From positions 69,346,768 to 69,410,767 of the forward strand of contig OZ024826.1 of NCBI GenBank assembly GCA_964016985.1: a stretch of 64,000 nt of DNA, read 5' to 3'. This DNA comes from Anodontia alba. Lineage: Eukaryota; Mollusca; Bivalvia; Lucinida; Lucinidae. The notes below the pieces were generated by a model, which searched no databases, was not told the origin of the DNA, and saw nothing but the letters and a program-made list of their open reading frames with translations. Shown here piece by piece: positions 33,181 through 45,105 of this stretch (position 1 is its first letter; the number at the start of each line of letters is the position of its first letter). The translations under genes and the position numbers were made by a program.

Positions 33181-34870
33181 TTGTATGCCCGTTTGAAAAA
33201 CGAGATGTATTATGTTATGGGGTATGGCGTCCGTCCGTAAACTTTTTCGTTTCCGGCTAACTCCTCCTACAGTTTACATCTGATCAAGCTGAAACTTGGT
33301 ACATAGTTAGACCATGATGTGGCGCAGCGCATATTATTTCGAGGTTACAGTCCACCAAATGTTTGCAGAGTTATGCCCCTTAGAAAATTTCTGTAAACTT
33401 TTTATTTCTGGTTAACTCCTCCTACATTTTACATCCGATCAAGCTGAAACTTCATATATAGTTAGACCATGATGTGGAGCAGCGCATATTGTTTCGAGGT
33501 TAAAGTCCACCAAATATTAGCAGAGTTATGCCCTTTTGAAAATTTCAGTAGACTTTTGGTTTCTGGCTAACTCCTCCTACAGTTTACATCCGATCAAGCT
33601 GAATCTTGATTGTAGTTAGACCATGATGTGGAGCAGCGCATATTATTTCAAGTTTACAGTCCACCAAATATTAGCAGAGTTATACCCCTTTGAAAATTTC
33701 TATTAATTTTTCGTTTCTGGCTAAATCCTCCTACAGTTTACATCCAGTCAAGCTGAAACTTCATGTACAGTTAGACCATGATGTGGAGCAGAGCATATTG
33801 TTTCGAGGTTACAGTCCACCAAATATTAGCAGAGTTATGCCCCTTTGAAAATTGCAGTAAACTTTTGGTTTATGGCTAAATCTTCCTACAGTTTACATCC
33901 TATCAAGCTGAAACTTAATTTGTAGTTAGACCATGATGTGGAGCAGCGCATACTGTTTCAAGGTTACAGTCCACCGAATATTAGCTAACTCTAAACCCCT
34001 TTGAAAATTTCTATTAATTTTTTTGTTCTCGGCTAAATCTTCCTACAGTTTACATCCACTCAAGCTGAAACTTCATAAATAGTTACACAATGATGTGGAG
34101 CAGCACATATTATTTCAAGGTTACAGTGCACCAAATATTTGCAGATTTATGCCCCTTTGAAAGTTTTTGTAAACTTTTCGCAGCATATTGTTTAGAGGTA
34201 ATAGTGAGCAAATTTTATTATATAATAGGTATATTTTTTTGCAAATAACTAAAGTTTTGGTCATATGGGCAAGATATTGATTTTTTTTTTTTTAACATCT
34301 TCTTTTATTAGATTTGCAAGGAAAGGTTGTCATTATTAAATCTTTATAAATACATAATTCTTTTTGATTTTTTTTTTTAATACTCTTCTGATTTGGCTCC
34401 CTTGAAGAACAAAAGTAAAATCAGTATTAAACAAGTTAAAGGTTTACAAAATAATTTCTTGCAGCATTTTTTTTGTTTTGGTTGTTTATTTTTGTTTTGT
34501 TATTGTTTGGTCCGATATTGACATATAGGAAAAACAAATCAGCTCATATGAGCTTATAATATAGCCATGCTTCTATGGTGTGTCCTCCGTCAGAAAGCAC
34601 TTCTCCCTAGAAGCAGCAAACTTCTCCCTATTTTCCCAGGAGGGAGAAGTCACTTCTCCCTTAATTTCTGGGCCAGCTTGGACCCTTAGGTTACAGTTCA
34701 CCAAATATCAGCAGAGATATGCCCCAATGAAATTTTTTTAAAGTTTTTTTTTTGTAATTCCACTTACAGTTTATATCCGGAGCACTGAATTATGCAGGAG
34801 CCAGTTTATGTGCTACATCTTATTACTTGCCACGGGCGTATAATACCCCGCTTGGCGGAGCTCTTGTTAT
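33181..34870. repeat. minisatellite-cored element F, unit about 155 bp
   Basis: The head is TGTATGCCCGTTTGAAAAACG. Six units follow, with TCCTCCTACAGTTTACATCC, GACCATGATGTGGAGCAGCG and CAGTCCACCAAATATTAGCA. The end reads CCACGGGCGTATAATACCCC, the hairpin CCGC-TTG-GCGG, and AGCTCTTG before TT at about 34866. Confidence 0.78.
34545..34670. repeat. short direct and inverted CTTCTCCCT repeats
   Basis: CTTCTCCCT occurs at about 34602, 34620 and 34650, with the complement AGGGAGAAG at about 34640. It may be a small foldback insertion in element F. Confidence 0.4.
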
Positions 34871-35960
34871 AGTTCGTCTTTGAATGTGTGTGTCGCTTAC
34901 ATCTTTTTGTTTTGGATAGCCATTTGGCCACTTTGTGGGAAAGTGACTGTCCGTTTGGCTTTCTGCTAGTGATGTTTCCATTAGGGTCTAGTTATTTCGT
35001 GTTTGTGTTTCTTTCCCTTTAATGTCTCTGATGGGAGGTGTGGGATAATTGTATCGATTCCTGATCATTGCCTTCTCTTCTATTTGGCTGAAACTTCAAT
35101 AGTAAGTATAATGCAAATCTGTTTGCTCAGGTGAGCGATATTGTACCATCATGGTCCTCCTGTTGTTATGTACTTATCTCCCCTGGACCTGAAATCTTGT
35201 TCAGGCTATAACTCCCATACTGTCTGAGCTAATTTGATAATATTTTGGTGGGACATATATCAGGTCAAGTAGGAGTATCACATGCAAGAAGGACAGCTCT
35301 TGCTTTGTTCTTTTTCTTGAACACTCCACTGAAAAAATTTCTAAGCCAAATTCTTGTGCACTCAATTATTTCTTAGTAGTTTGAAATAGTTTGATAATAT
35401 TTTGTGTGTAAGAGGCATAGATAAGGACCAGTAGGTATATCACGTGCAAGAAGGACAATCTCTGCTTTGGTTTTCTAGTTATCCCCCCTGAATGAATTGA
35501 ATAGCCAAATTCTTATGTATATGGTTTGAAATATTTTGATAATATTTGGAAAAGGCATAGATAAGGACCAGAAGGCATGTCATGTTCCAGAGTACTTATC
35601 TCCCCTGATGCCGAAATTTTGTGCAGGCCCGAACTCCCATACTGTTTTGAGATAAGTTGATAATTTTTGGTAGGGACATATATCAGGTCAAGTAGGCATG
35701 TTGCATGTGAGAAGGACAACTTTTGCTCTGTTGATTTTTTACCCCAATAAATATACAGCAAGTACCTTTACCTTTACAAGGCATTTATTTTTGCTACTAT
35801 TTATGAATATGTGCACTCACAAATTCAAAGTATTTGCAAATATTATGTATCCTTTACAAATAATCACATCAGAAATCACTAATAGATGATCTTTGACAAA
35901 AATAAAAAAAATTAAAGAACATGCAAAATTAAAATCATTTACAGTACACATATTATTGTT
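34871..35960. repeat. repeat relics with one 3' terminus
   Basis: GCTCAGGTGAGCG and TACCATCATGGTCCTCCTG at 35126-35164 form a further terminus. Units with TTTGATAATATTTTG and CAGGTCAAGTAGG recur at 35230-35720. 35760-35950 is unmarked. Confidence 0.5.
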
Positions 35961-37761
35961 AGCTCACCTGAGCAAAAGCTCAGGGTGAGCTATTGTCATC
36001 ACCCGAGGTCCGTCGTCCGTCGTCGTCCGTCGTCCGTCGTCAACAATTAGTTTGTTAACACTCTAGAGGTCACAGTTTTGACCCAATCTTGATGAAACTT
36101 GGTCAGAATGTTTGCCTCTATGAAATCTAGGTCAAATTCGATACTGGGTTACTTGGGGTCAAAAACTAGGTCACCAGGTCAAATCAAAGGAAAAACTTGT
36201 TAACACTCTACAGGTCATAGTTTTGACCCAATCTTGATGAAACTTGCTCAAAGTGTTTGCCTCTATGAAATCTAGGTCAAGTTTGAAACTGGGTCACTTA
36301 GGGTCAAAAACTAGGTCACTGGGCCAGATCAGCAGAAAACCTTGTTAACACTCTAGCGGTCACATTTTTGAAGCAATCATCATGAATCTTGCTCAATATA
36401 TTTGTCTTGATGATTTCTAGGTCAAGTTCGAAACTGGGTCACCTGGGGTCAAAAACTAGGTCACCTGGCCAGATCAGCAGAAAACTTTGTTAACACTCTA
36501 GCAGTCACATTTTTGAAGCAATCATCATGAATCTTGCTCAATATGTTTGTCTTGGTGAATTCTAGGTCAAGTTCGAAACTGGGTCACTTGGGGTCAAAAA
36601 CTAGGTCACCGGGCCAGATCAGCAGAAAACCTTGTTAACACTCTAGCGGTCACATTTTTGAAGCAATCATCATGAATCTTGCTCATTATGTTTGTCTTGA
36701 TGAATTCTAGGTCAAGTTCGAAACTGGGTCACCTGGGGTCAAAAACTAGGTCACTGGGCCAGATCAGCAGAAAACCTTGTTAACACTCTAGCGGTCACAT
36801 TTTTGAAGCAATCATCATGAATCTTGCTCAAAATGTTTGTCTTGATGATTTCTAGGTCAAGTTCGAAACTGGGTCACTTGGGGTCAAAAACTAGGTCACC
36901 TGGCCAGATCAGCAGAAAACCTTTTTAACACTCTAGCGGTAACATTTTTGAAGCAATCATCATGAATCTTGCTCAAAATGTTTGTCTTGATGAATTTATA
37001 GGTCGAGTTCGAAACTGGGTCACTTGGAGTCAAAAACTAGGTCACCGAGCCAAATCAGCAGAAAACCTTGTTAACACTCTAGCGGTCACATTTTTGAAGC
37101 AATCATCATGAATCTTGCTCAAAATGTTTGTCTTAATGATTTCTAGGTCAAGTTCGAAACTGGGTCACGTGGTGTCAAAAACTAGGTCACCAGGCCAAAC
37201 CAGCTGTAAACCTTGTTAACACTCTAGCGGTCACATTTTTGAAGCAATTATCATGAATCTTGCTCAAAATGTTTGTCTTGATGAGTTCTAGGATATGTTT
37301 GAAACTGGGTCACTTGGGGTCAAAAACTAGGTCACCTGGCCAAATCAGCAGGAAACCTTGTTAACACTAGCGGTCACATTTTTGAAACAGTCATCATGAA
37401 TCTGGCTCAAAATGTTTGTCTTGATGATTTCTAGGTCAGGTTCGAAACTGGAACACCTGGGGTCAAAAACTAGGTCACCTGGCCAAATTAGCATAAAATC
37501 TTGTTATCACTCTAGCGGTCACATTTTTCAAGCAGTCATCATGAATCTTGCACAAACTGTTTGTCTTGATGAGTTCTAGGTCAAGTTTGAAACTGGGTCA
37601 CGTGGTGTCAAAAACTAGGTCACCGGGCCAAATCAGCAGAAAAGTTTGTTATAATCATTTTGAACTTTGATCAGAATGTTTGCCTTAATCAGTTCTAGAT
37701 CAGGCTCTCAAAGTGCTATGTTGCTCAGGTGAGCGTTACAGGGCCATCATGGCCCTCTTGT
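35961..37761. repeat. complete minisatellite-cored element H, unit about 147 bp
   Basis: Head hairpin AGCTCACCTGAGCAAAAGCTC with GGTGAGC, then GTCCGTCGTCCGTCG. About twelve units follow, with GGTCACATTTTTGAAGCAAT, CATCATGAATCTTGCTCA and CTAGGTCAAGTTCGAAACTG. The 3' end GCTCAGGTGAGCG, hairpin GGGCCATCATGGCCC and TCTTG before TTTT lies at 37723-37760. Confidence 0.85.
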
Positions 37762-38360
37762 TTTCACTTATTGTTTTTGTCACATTTCATGCCATATTTG
37801 CATCATTTTACTTTGCTCTGTTTCTGCTCATTTATCATTTCATTTCCTAATAAAGACACCCCACGGGTGTATATTGCCCCCGCTCAGTGGAGCTCTTGTT
37901 TCTCAAGCAGCAGACTGAAACATATGTGCAAGAAAAGTTTCATTTACCCTACAGATATTCACTTTGTTAAACTAAAGTATTCTTACATATAGGGACAGGA
38001 TTTGAAGTAGGCTGTTCATATATTGGCATGAATGTCATAATTGACAGAATGGGACTTGGTTTATGCTCAAATTCTGATAATTTTGGAATTATCCATCTAA
38101 TCAGAGCAAACACTACAGAAAAATGAAAATCCATTCTATAAGGAGAAGTTGGTGGTAGATCACCTGAAACCTTCATCAGGTACATTTGTTTCATAAATTC
38201 ATATTTAAAAACATATTGCAAAAATTCATCAACTTTAGAGTTATTAAGTTTGAACACTACACAGAATGCATTTAATATACAGTTTTAGTTTTGTTCATGT
38301 ATAAATAGCTCTAGGCTAGGTAATTATTGGGGTGATAAGTTTTGCACCAAAGCTTATGTT
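37762..38360. other. region before the first DELE1 exon
   Basis: It holds a short repeat end CGCTCAGTGGAGCTCTTG at 37880-37900. A stretch at about 37967-38257 is open on both strands and is unrecognised. Confidence 0.4.
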
Positions 38361-38399
38361 ATGGATGCTCATTGGAATCATCTTTCCAAGATGGTTCAA
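38361..38399 (+). CDS. DELE1: DELE1 candidate 5' exon
   Basis: A strong donor (CAA|GTGAGT at 38400) ends a frame that joins the next exon in phase 0 across a 112-bp intron. The residues MDAHWNHLSKMVQ run into CGALAIGIQL; by eye this resembles the vertebrate stretch with D-A-x-x-W followed shortly by the hydrophobic segment. ATG at 38361 has G at -3 and +4. The frame is open upstream to a TAG at 38286, so the exon may start earlier with a splice acceptor, and a mitochondrial targeting sequence could lie in an upstream exon. Without RNA data it is tentative. Confidence 0.5.
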
Positions 38400-38511
38400 G
38401 TGAGTACCCAAAAAATTTGTTTTGATGCTGAATAATAGAAATTATCTTCTAAATACTCCATTTCTCTGGGCCAGTGTGTATAGATACTATAATTATTTTC
38501 TTGTTTTACAG

Positions 38512-39231
38512 TGTGGTGCTCTGGCCATTGGTATACAGCTCTCTCAGCTACATTGTCTACACCAGAAATATCGGAAGAGAGATGACACATGTAGATGTCC
38601 CTGTCTCTGGTACAAGGTTGTCTATGCTTTACCTGGAATAATTTCTCATACATCATCCAGCTTTAAGAAAAATGTTCTACAGACAGACAAAAAGAAAAAT
38701 GAAGACACAACTACAGAGGATATATTTGAATTTACATTGCATAGAATTGAACAAGAACTCTTAGAAGAATTAGAAAAGAAAACCCGGGTACTTTCAAAGG
38801 GTCCTGGGAGTACAAGTTTCATACAAAAAACAAGCTCATCTGACCATCCAGAGTGGACCAAACTCATTTATCCTTCTCAGACTTACTCATCACCTTCTGT
38901 TGAAACACAGTGTCAGAAATTCCACTCAGACAAAACTTTGCTTCAAAACTTAGATAAAGAATTGTTGAGAAAAGAAACAGAACAGAACTGTTTGTATGTG
39001 AACCAAAATTTAGATCAGTATTTCAGTGTCACAGATACTACTCAGCAAACCAGTAGTTGCCAAGCTCTAAGAGATTCTATTCACTGGTTGCCAAATGGGT
39101 TTTCCCTACCACAACCCATTTATCAGACAGATGTGTTGCATAACTATAATGTTTTTAAAAACAGACAAAAAGAGAAAATTAAACCAAGAGAGACAACTGC
39201 AGTCATACCAGAATCAAAGAAAGGGACAAAG
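38512..39231 (+). CDS. DELE1: DELE1 exon, hydrophobic segment and linker
   Basis: The acceptor TTGTTTTACAG ends at 38511 and the donor is AAAG|GTATTG at 39232, giving 240 codons in phase 0-0. It starts CGALAIGIQLSQLHCLHQ, matching the hydrophobic segment of vertebrate DELE1 in pattern (W/C-G-x-L-A followed by Q-L). A basic, Cys-containing stretch follows, then an acidic helical part (LHRIEQELLEELEKK), then a Ser/Thr/Gln-rich linker. In vertebrates the OMA1 cut lies in this variable region; no site can be named here. The frame meets a stop at 39256, 25 bases into the intron. The donor is weak. Confidence 0.72.
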
Positions 39232-39299
39232 GTATTGGATATTCAGATCAAACTATAATTTTAAATGAATATTTGCACATTTTACCTAGTGCATTTATC

Positions 39300-39700
39300 A
39301 GCTCACCTGAGCAGGAAGTGCTCAAGGTGAGCTATTGCGGTCAGTCAGTGTCCGTCATGCATTGTGCTTCGTGCGTCATATAGCTTCAACAATGGCTTTA
39401 AAACCTAATCCTCATACACCACTGGGCCAATTGATTCAAAACTTGGTAGGAAGCATCAGGATGACTTGTAGATCAAAAATAGCTAAAATCCTTTCAGTCG
39501 GAAATCCAAGATGGGCCGCATCTTGAAAATCTATTTTTCACTTCTTCTCCTGAACCAGGAGGTCAGTTGACTTGAAACTTAGTAGGAAGCTTCGGGATGA
39601 CTTAAGATCAAAAAAAGCTAAAACCTTCCAATCGGAAATAAGAAATGGCCACCATAGCAGTCATCTTGAAAATCTATAGTCTGGGGAATCTTGAAAAATT
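39300..39700. repeat. 5' truncated-core element I (head plus two units)
   Basis: The head AGCTCACCTGAGCAGGAAGT with CAAGGTGAGCT is followed by two C-type units, then the repeat breaks off at about 39690 without a 3' terminus. Confidence 0.65.
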
Positions 39701-40080
39701 GTTATCACATATTATCACAGAGATATATATGCAATGAAACACTCATGGAAATCATTAAAAATGCTGTAAAGGGAGATAACTCATAACTGTAACTTCTGTT
39801 TTAGCGACCAAACAAGGTAAACATTGGTGAACATGGTAAAAAGATTCAGTAAAGGAAATCCGAAGCTTGATGAACATGAAGTCTCAATTTTCCAGAGGGG
39901 AAATGTAAATTAGGCCATATTAAACCAATTTCAGGGACCAAACTACACAGAAAATTAGGAATACATCATCATTAGGAAGACATCACATCTCCCTCTTGGA
40001 AAAATAGGGAGACACTCCCAGATCAAGCACAGGTGATGATCCCAATCTACTTTACTTGGCTGGTAACACCATCATACTTT
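39701..40080. other. intronic sequence, no feature seen
   Basis: Not repetitive by eye. No exon-like frame. Confidence 0.4.
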
Positions 40081-42349
40081 TTAGCTAACCTTAGCACGAA
40101 GGTGAGCTATTGTGGTCAGTCAATGTCCGTCGTGCGTTGTGAGGCGTCAACAATTGATTTAAAAGCCTACTCCTCCTACACCCCTGGACCAGTTGACTCG
40201 AAACTTGGTAGGAAGCAACGGTGTGACTTGTAGATCAAAAATAGCTAAAATTTTTCCGATCGGAAATCAAAGATGGCCGCTATGGCAACCATCTTGAAAA
40301 TCTATTTTTCTCTTTTACTCCTAAACCGAAAGGCCAATTGATTCGAACCTTGATAGGAAGCATCAAGGTGACTTGTAGATCAAAAATAGCTAAAATCATT
40401 CCTATCAGAAATCCAAGATAGCCGCCATGATGGCATCTTGAAAATCTATTTTTTGCTTCTTCTCCCGAACCGAAAGGCCAAGTGACTCAAAACTTGGGAG
40501 GAAGCATTGGGGTGACATGTAGAACAAAAATAGCTAAAATCTTTCTGATCAGAAATCCAAGATGGCCGACATGGCAGCCATCTTGAAAATCTATTTGTTG
40601 CTTCTTCTCCTGAACTGAAAGGCCAGTTGACTTGAAACTTGGTAGGAAGCATTGGGGTGACTTGTAGAACAAAAATAGCTAAAATCGTTCCGATCGGAAA
40701 TCAAAGATGGCTGCCATGGTGGCCATCTTGAAAATCAATTTTAGCTTCTTCTCCTGAACCGATAGGCCAACTGACTCAAAACTTGGTAAGGAACATAGGG
40801 GGGACTTGTAAAAATTGCTAAAATGATTCCGATCGGAAATCCAAGGTGACCACCACAGTGGCCATCTTTAAAATCTATTTTTTGCTTCTTCTCCTGAACG
40901 GAAAGACTCAAAACTTGGTAGGAAGCATCATGGTGACTTTTAGATTAAAAATAGCTAAAACTGTTCCGATCGGAACATCAGGGGGATTTGTAGATCAAAA
41001 ATAGCTAAAATCGTTCCCATCAGAAATCCCAAATGGCCGCCATCTTGAAAAATATTTTTTGCTTCTACTCCTGAACGAAAAGGCCAATTGACTCGTAACT
41101 TGGTGGGAAGCATCAGGGTGACTACCATGGCAGCCATCTTGAAAATCTATTTTTCCCTTCTTCTCCTGAACCAAAGGCCAATTGACTTGAAACTTGGTAG
41201 GAAGCATCTGGGTGACTTGTAGATCAAAAATAGCTAAAATCATGCCGATTGCAAATAAAAAATATATTTTTCGCTTCTTCTCCTGAACTGAAAGGCTAAT
41301 GGACTTGAAATGTGGTAGGAAGTATCAGGGTGACTTGTAGGTCAAAAATAGCTAAAAAATAGCTAAAATCGTTCGTTTCGGAAATCCAAGATTGCCGTCA
41401 TGGCTGCCATCTTGAAAATCTAGTTTTCACTCCTTTTCCTGAACGGAAAGGCCATTTGACTCGAAACTTGGTGGGAAGCATCAGGGTGACTTGCAGGTAA
41501 AAAAAAAAAAAAAAAAGTAAAATTGTTTTGATAGGAAATCCAAGATGGCCACCATGGGGCAATTTTGAAAATCTATTTTTCACTTCTTCTTCTGAACCGA
41601 AAGGCCAATTGACTCGAACCTGTGTAGGAAGCTCTGGAGTGACTTGTAGATCAAAAATAGCTACAATTGTTCTGATCGGAAATCCAGGATGGCCGCTATG
41701 GTGGCCAGCTTGAAAATCTATTTTTAGCTTCTCCTGAACCAAAAGGCCAATTGACTTGAAACTTGTTAGGAAGCATAAAGGTGACTGGTAGATAAAAAAT
41801 AGCTAAAATTGTTCCGATCGGAAATCCAAGATTGCTGCCATTGCAGCCATCTTGAAAATCTATGTTTAGCGTTCTCATGAACGGAATGGCTTGACTTGAA
41901 ACTTGGTAAGACTCATCGAGGCGACTTGTAGATAAAAAATAGCTAAAATTGTTTCGCTTGAAGATACAAGATGGCAACCACAGTTTTGAACTTCTCATGA
42001 AAAGAAAGGCTCATTGACTCGAAATTTGATAGGAAGTATCGGGGTGACTTGTAGATAAAAAATAGCTAAAGTCATTCTGATAGGAAATCCAAAATGGTCG
42101 CCCTAGCAGCCATGTTGAAAATATATTTTGAACTTTTTCTCCTGAACCAAAAGGAAATTGACTCAAACTTCAATGGAAGTATCGAGGTGACTTGTAGATC
42201 AAAAGTAGCTAAAATCGTTGTGATTGGAAATCCAAGATGGCCACCATCTTGAAAATCAATATTCAACTTTTTCTCGTGAACCGAAAGGCCAGTTGACTCT
42301 AACGTCTGATAATCAGGTGAGCGATACAGGGCCATATTGGCCCTCTTGT
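40081..42349. repeat. minisatellite-cored element J, C-type units
   Basis: The head TTAGCTAACCTTAGCACGAA and GGTGAGCTATTGTGGTCAG is followed by about fourteen units of about 145 bp like array C. An A run lies at 41501-41516. The 3' end AATCAGGTGAGCG, hairpin AGGGCCATATTGGCCCT and CTTG lies at 42311-42349. Confidence 0.82.
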
Positions 42350-44952
42350 AATCTGTTAAAACAAAGCCATGAAACCGTTACTGTTTATCTGCTGTCTCCT
42401 TCTTTCCAGGTCAGCTTATGCGATCACCTGTTGTCCGTTGTCTGTCCGTGCGTTAGCTTTTCACATTTTCAACAACTCCTCCTGAACCGTTGAACAGATT
42501 GACAGGAAACTTGGTAGAAAGCATCGGGGTGACTTGTGGATCAAAAGTAATATAAATCCTTCCAATCGGAAGTCCAAGATGGCCGCCATGGTGGTCATCT
42601 TGAAAATCTATTTTTCTCTTCTCCTTCTGAACAGAAAGGCCAGTTGACTTGAAACTTGGTAGGAAGCATCAGGGTGACTTGTAGATCAAAAATAGTTAAA
42701 ATCGTTTCGATCGGAAATCCAAGGTGGCAGCCATCTTGAAAATCTATTTTTATTCTTCTTCTCCTGAACTGAAAGGCCAATTGACTTGAAACTTGGTGGG
42801 AAACAGCGAGGTGTCTTGTAGATTAAAAATAGCTAAAATCGTTCCGGTCTGAAATCCAAGATGGCCACCATCTTGAAAATCTAACTTTCTCTTTTTCTCC
42901 TGAACCAAAAGGGCATTTGACTTAAAACTTTGTTGGAAGCATCGGGGTGACTTGTAGATCAAAAATAGCTAAAGTCTTTCCAATCGGAAATCGAAGATGG
43001 CCGCCATGGTGGCCATTTTGAAAATCTATTTTTCGCTTCTCCTCCTGAACAGAAAGACCAATTGACTTCAAATTTGTAGGAATCATTAGGGTGACTTGTA
43101 GATCAAGAGAGGCTAAAATCGTTCTGGTTGGGAATCCAAGATGGCTGTCATTGTGGCCATTTTCAAAATCTATTTTTCGCTTCTTCTTCTGAACCGAAAG
43201 GTCCTGAACTCCAAAACCATTCCAATCAGAAATCCAAGAAGGCCACCATGGCGGCCATCTTGAAAATCTATTTTTCGCTTCTCTTCCTGAACCAAAATGC
43301 CAGTTGACTTGAAAGTTTGTAGGAAGCATCGGGGTGACTTTTAGATCAAAAGAGACTAAAATCGTTCTGATTGGGAATTCAAGATGGCTGCCATGGTGGC
43401 AATCTGGAAAATCTATTTTTTGCTTCTTCTCCTGAACCATAAGGCCAACTGACTTGAAACTTGGTAGGAAGCATCAGGGTGACTTGCAAATAAAAAATAG
43501 CTAAAATCGTTCTGATCAGAAATCCCAAGATGGCCACCATGGCCGCCATCTTGAAAATCTATTTTTTGCTTCTTCTCCTGAACCGAAAGGCCAATTGTCT
43601 TGAAACTTGGTAGGAAGCATCAGGGTGACTTGTAGATAAAAAATACGAGTCATTTAGATCAGAAATCCAAGATAGCTGCCATCTTGAAAATCTATTTTGA
43701 ACTTCTTCTCTTGAACCGAAAGGCCAACTGACTACAAACTTGCTAGGAAATATTGGGGCCACTTGTAATGTAGATCAAAAAGAGCATATATCATTCAGAT
43801 CCAAAATCCAAGATGGCCGCCTTGGCCATCATCTTGAAAATCTGTTTTGAAGTTCTTTTCTAGAACCGAAAGGCCATTTGACATGAAACTTGGTAGGAAG
43901 TATCAGGGCATTTACTTGTAGGTCAGAAATTAATGAAATTCTTCCAATTGAAAATGTCAGCCATTGTGGCCATCTTGAAAATCTGTTTTGAACTTCTTCT
44001 CCTGAACTGCTAGGAAATACCAGGGTGACTTGTAGATCAAAAATAGCTAAAATTGTTCCAGTCTGAAATCCAAGATGGCCGCCAGCTTGAAAATTTATTT
44101 TGAATTTCTTCTCCTGAACCGAAATGCCAGTTGACTCGAAACTTGGTAGGAAGTATCAGGACAACTTGTTAAAAATTGCGAAAATTGTTCCAATGAGAAA
44201 TCCAAGATGGCCGCCACCTCTGCCATCTTAAAAATATATTTTGAACTACTTCTTCTGAACCTTAAGGCCAGATGACTCGAAACTTGGTAGGAAATATCAG
44301 GGTGACTTGTAGATAAAAAATAATGAAAATCGTTCCAATGCAGAATCCAAAATGGCTGCCATGGCCACCATCTTGAAAATCTGGTTTGAACATCTTCTTA
44401 ACCAAAAGGCCAATTGACTTGAAACTTGGTAGGAAGTACTGTGGCAACTTGTAGATAAAAAATTGCTAAAATGGTTCTGATCCAAAGTCCAAGATGGCCA
44501 TCTTTTGGAAGTCTGTTTTGAACTTCTTTTCCTGAATGGAAATGCCAGATGACTCGAAACATGGTAGAAATTATCAAGGCGGCTTGTAGATCAAAAATAG
44601 TTGAAACTGTTTCTATCAGAAATTGATGTTGGCTGCCACGACTGCCATCTTGAGAATCTACTTTGAACTTCTATCAGGAACTGAAAGTCCAGCTGTCTGG
44701 AAACTTTGTAGAAGGGAATGTGATGACCTGTAGATCAAAATTAGTTAAAATTGTTCAGATTGGAAATCTAAGATGGCTACCACAGCAACCATCTTGAAAA
44801 TCTATTTTTGACCTTCTTCTGAACCTGAAGGCTAATTGACTTAATGCTTGATAGGAAGTATCAGAGTGACTTGTAGATAAAAAATAGCTGAAAAGACTTC
44901 AACTGGGCAAGTTGGTCCAGGTGAGCGATTTTTGGCCCTAAGGGCCTCTAGT
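42350..44952. repeat. minisatellite-cored element K, C-type units
   Basis: The head region has CAGCTTATGCGATCACCTG and GTCCGTTGTCTGTCCGTGCG. About seventeen units follow. The 3' end GTCCAGGTGAGCG, hairpin TGGCCCTAAGGGCC and TCTAG before TTTG lies at 44924-44952. Long minus-strand frames (for example 42922-43440) come from unit length, not coding. Confidence 0.8.
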
Positions 44953-45105
44953 TTGTTTTTAGCTTACTATTTTATTGACAACAATACTTGACATCTTCCA
45001 TTATTTGTGGTAAATTGAGCAGATATTTATATTCTTCTGGTTTCCTTAGCAAAAGATCAATGTCAGAACATTTCTTAAGGAATAATGAAGTTGTCATCCA
45101 TGTTT

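Noticed and set aside
35961..37761. CRISPR-like regular repeats
   Set aside because: Units of about 147 bp have no distinct spacers, and the sequence is eukaryotic.
38422..38511. Start of the DELE1 frame at 38422
   Set aside because: This stretch is intron: it has a polypyrimidine-rich acceptor TTGTTTTACAG ending at 38511, and homology to DELE1 begins exactly after it.
40446..43762. Minus-strand frames of 60-172 codons with recurring FQDGGHLGFPI-like words
   Set aside because: They are translations of C-type minisatellite units and occur in all similar arrays with different stops.
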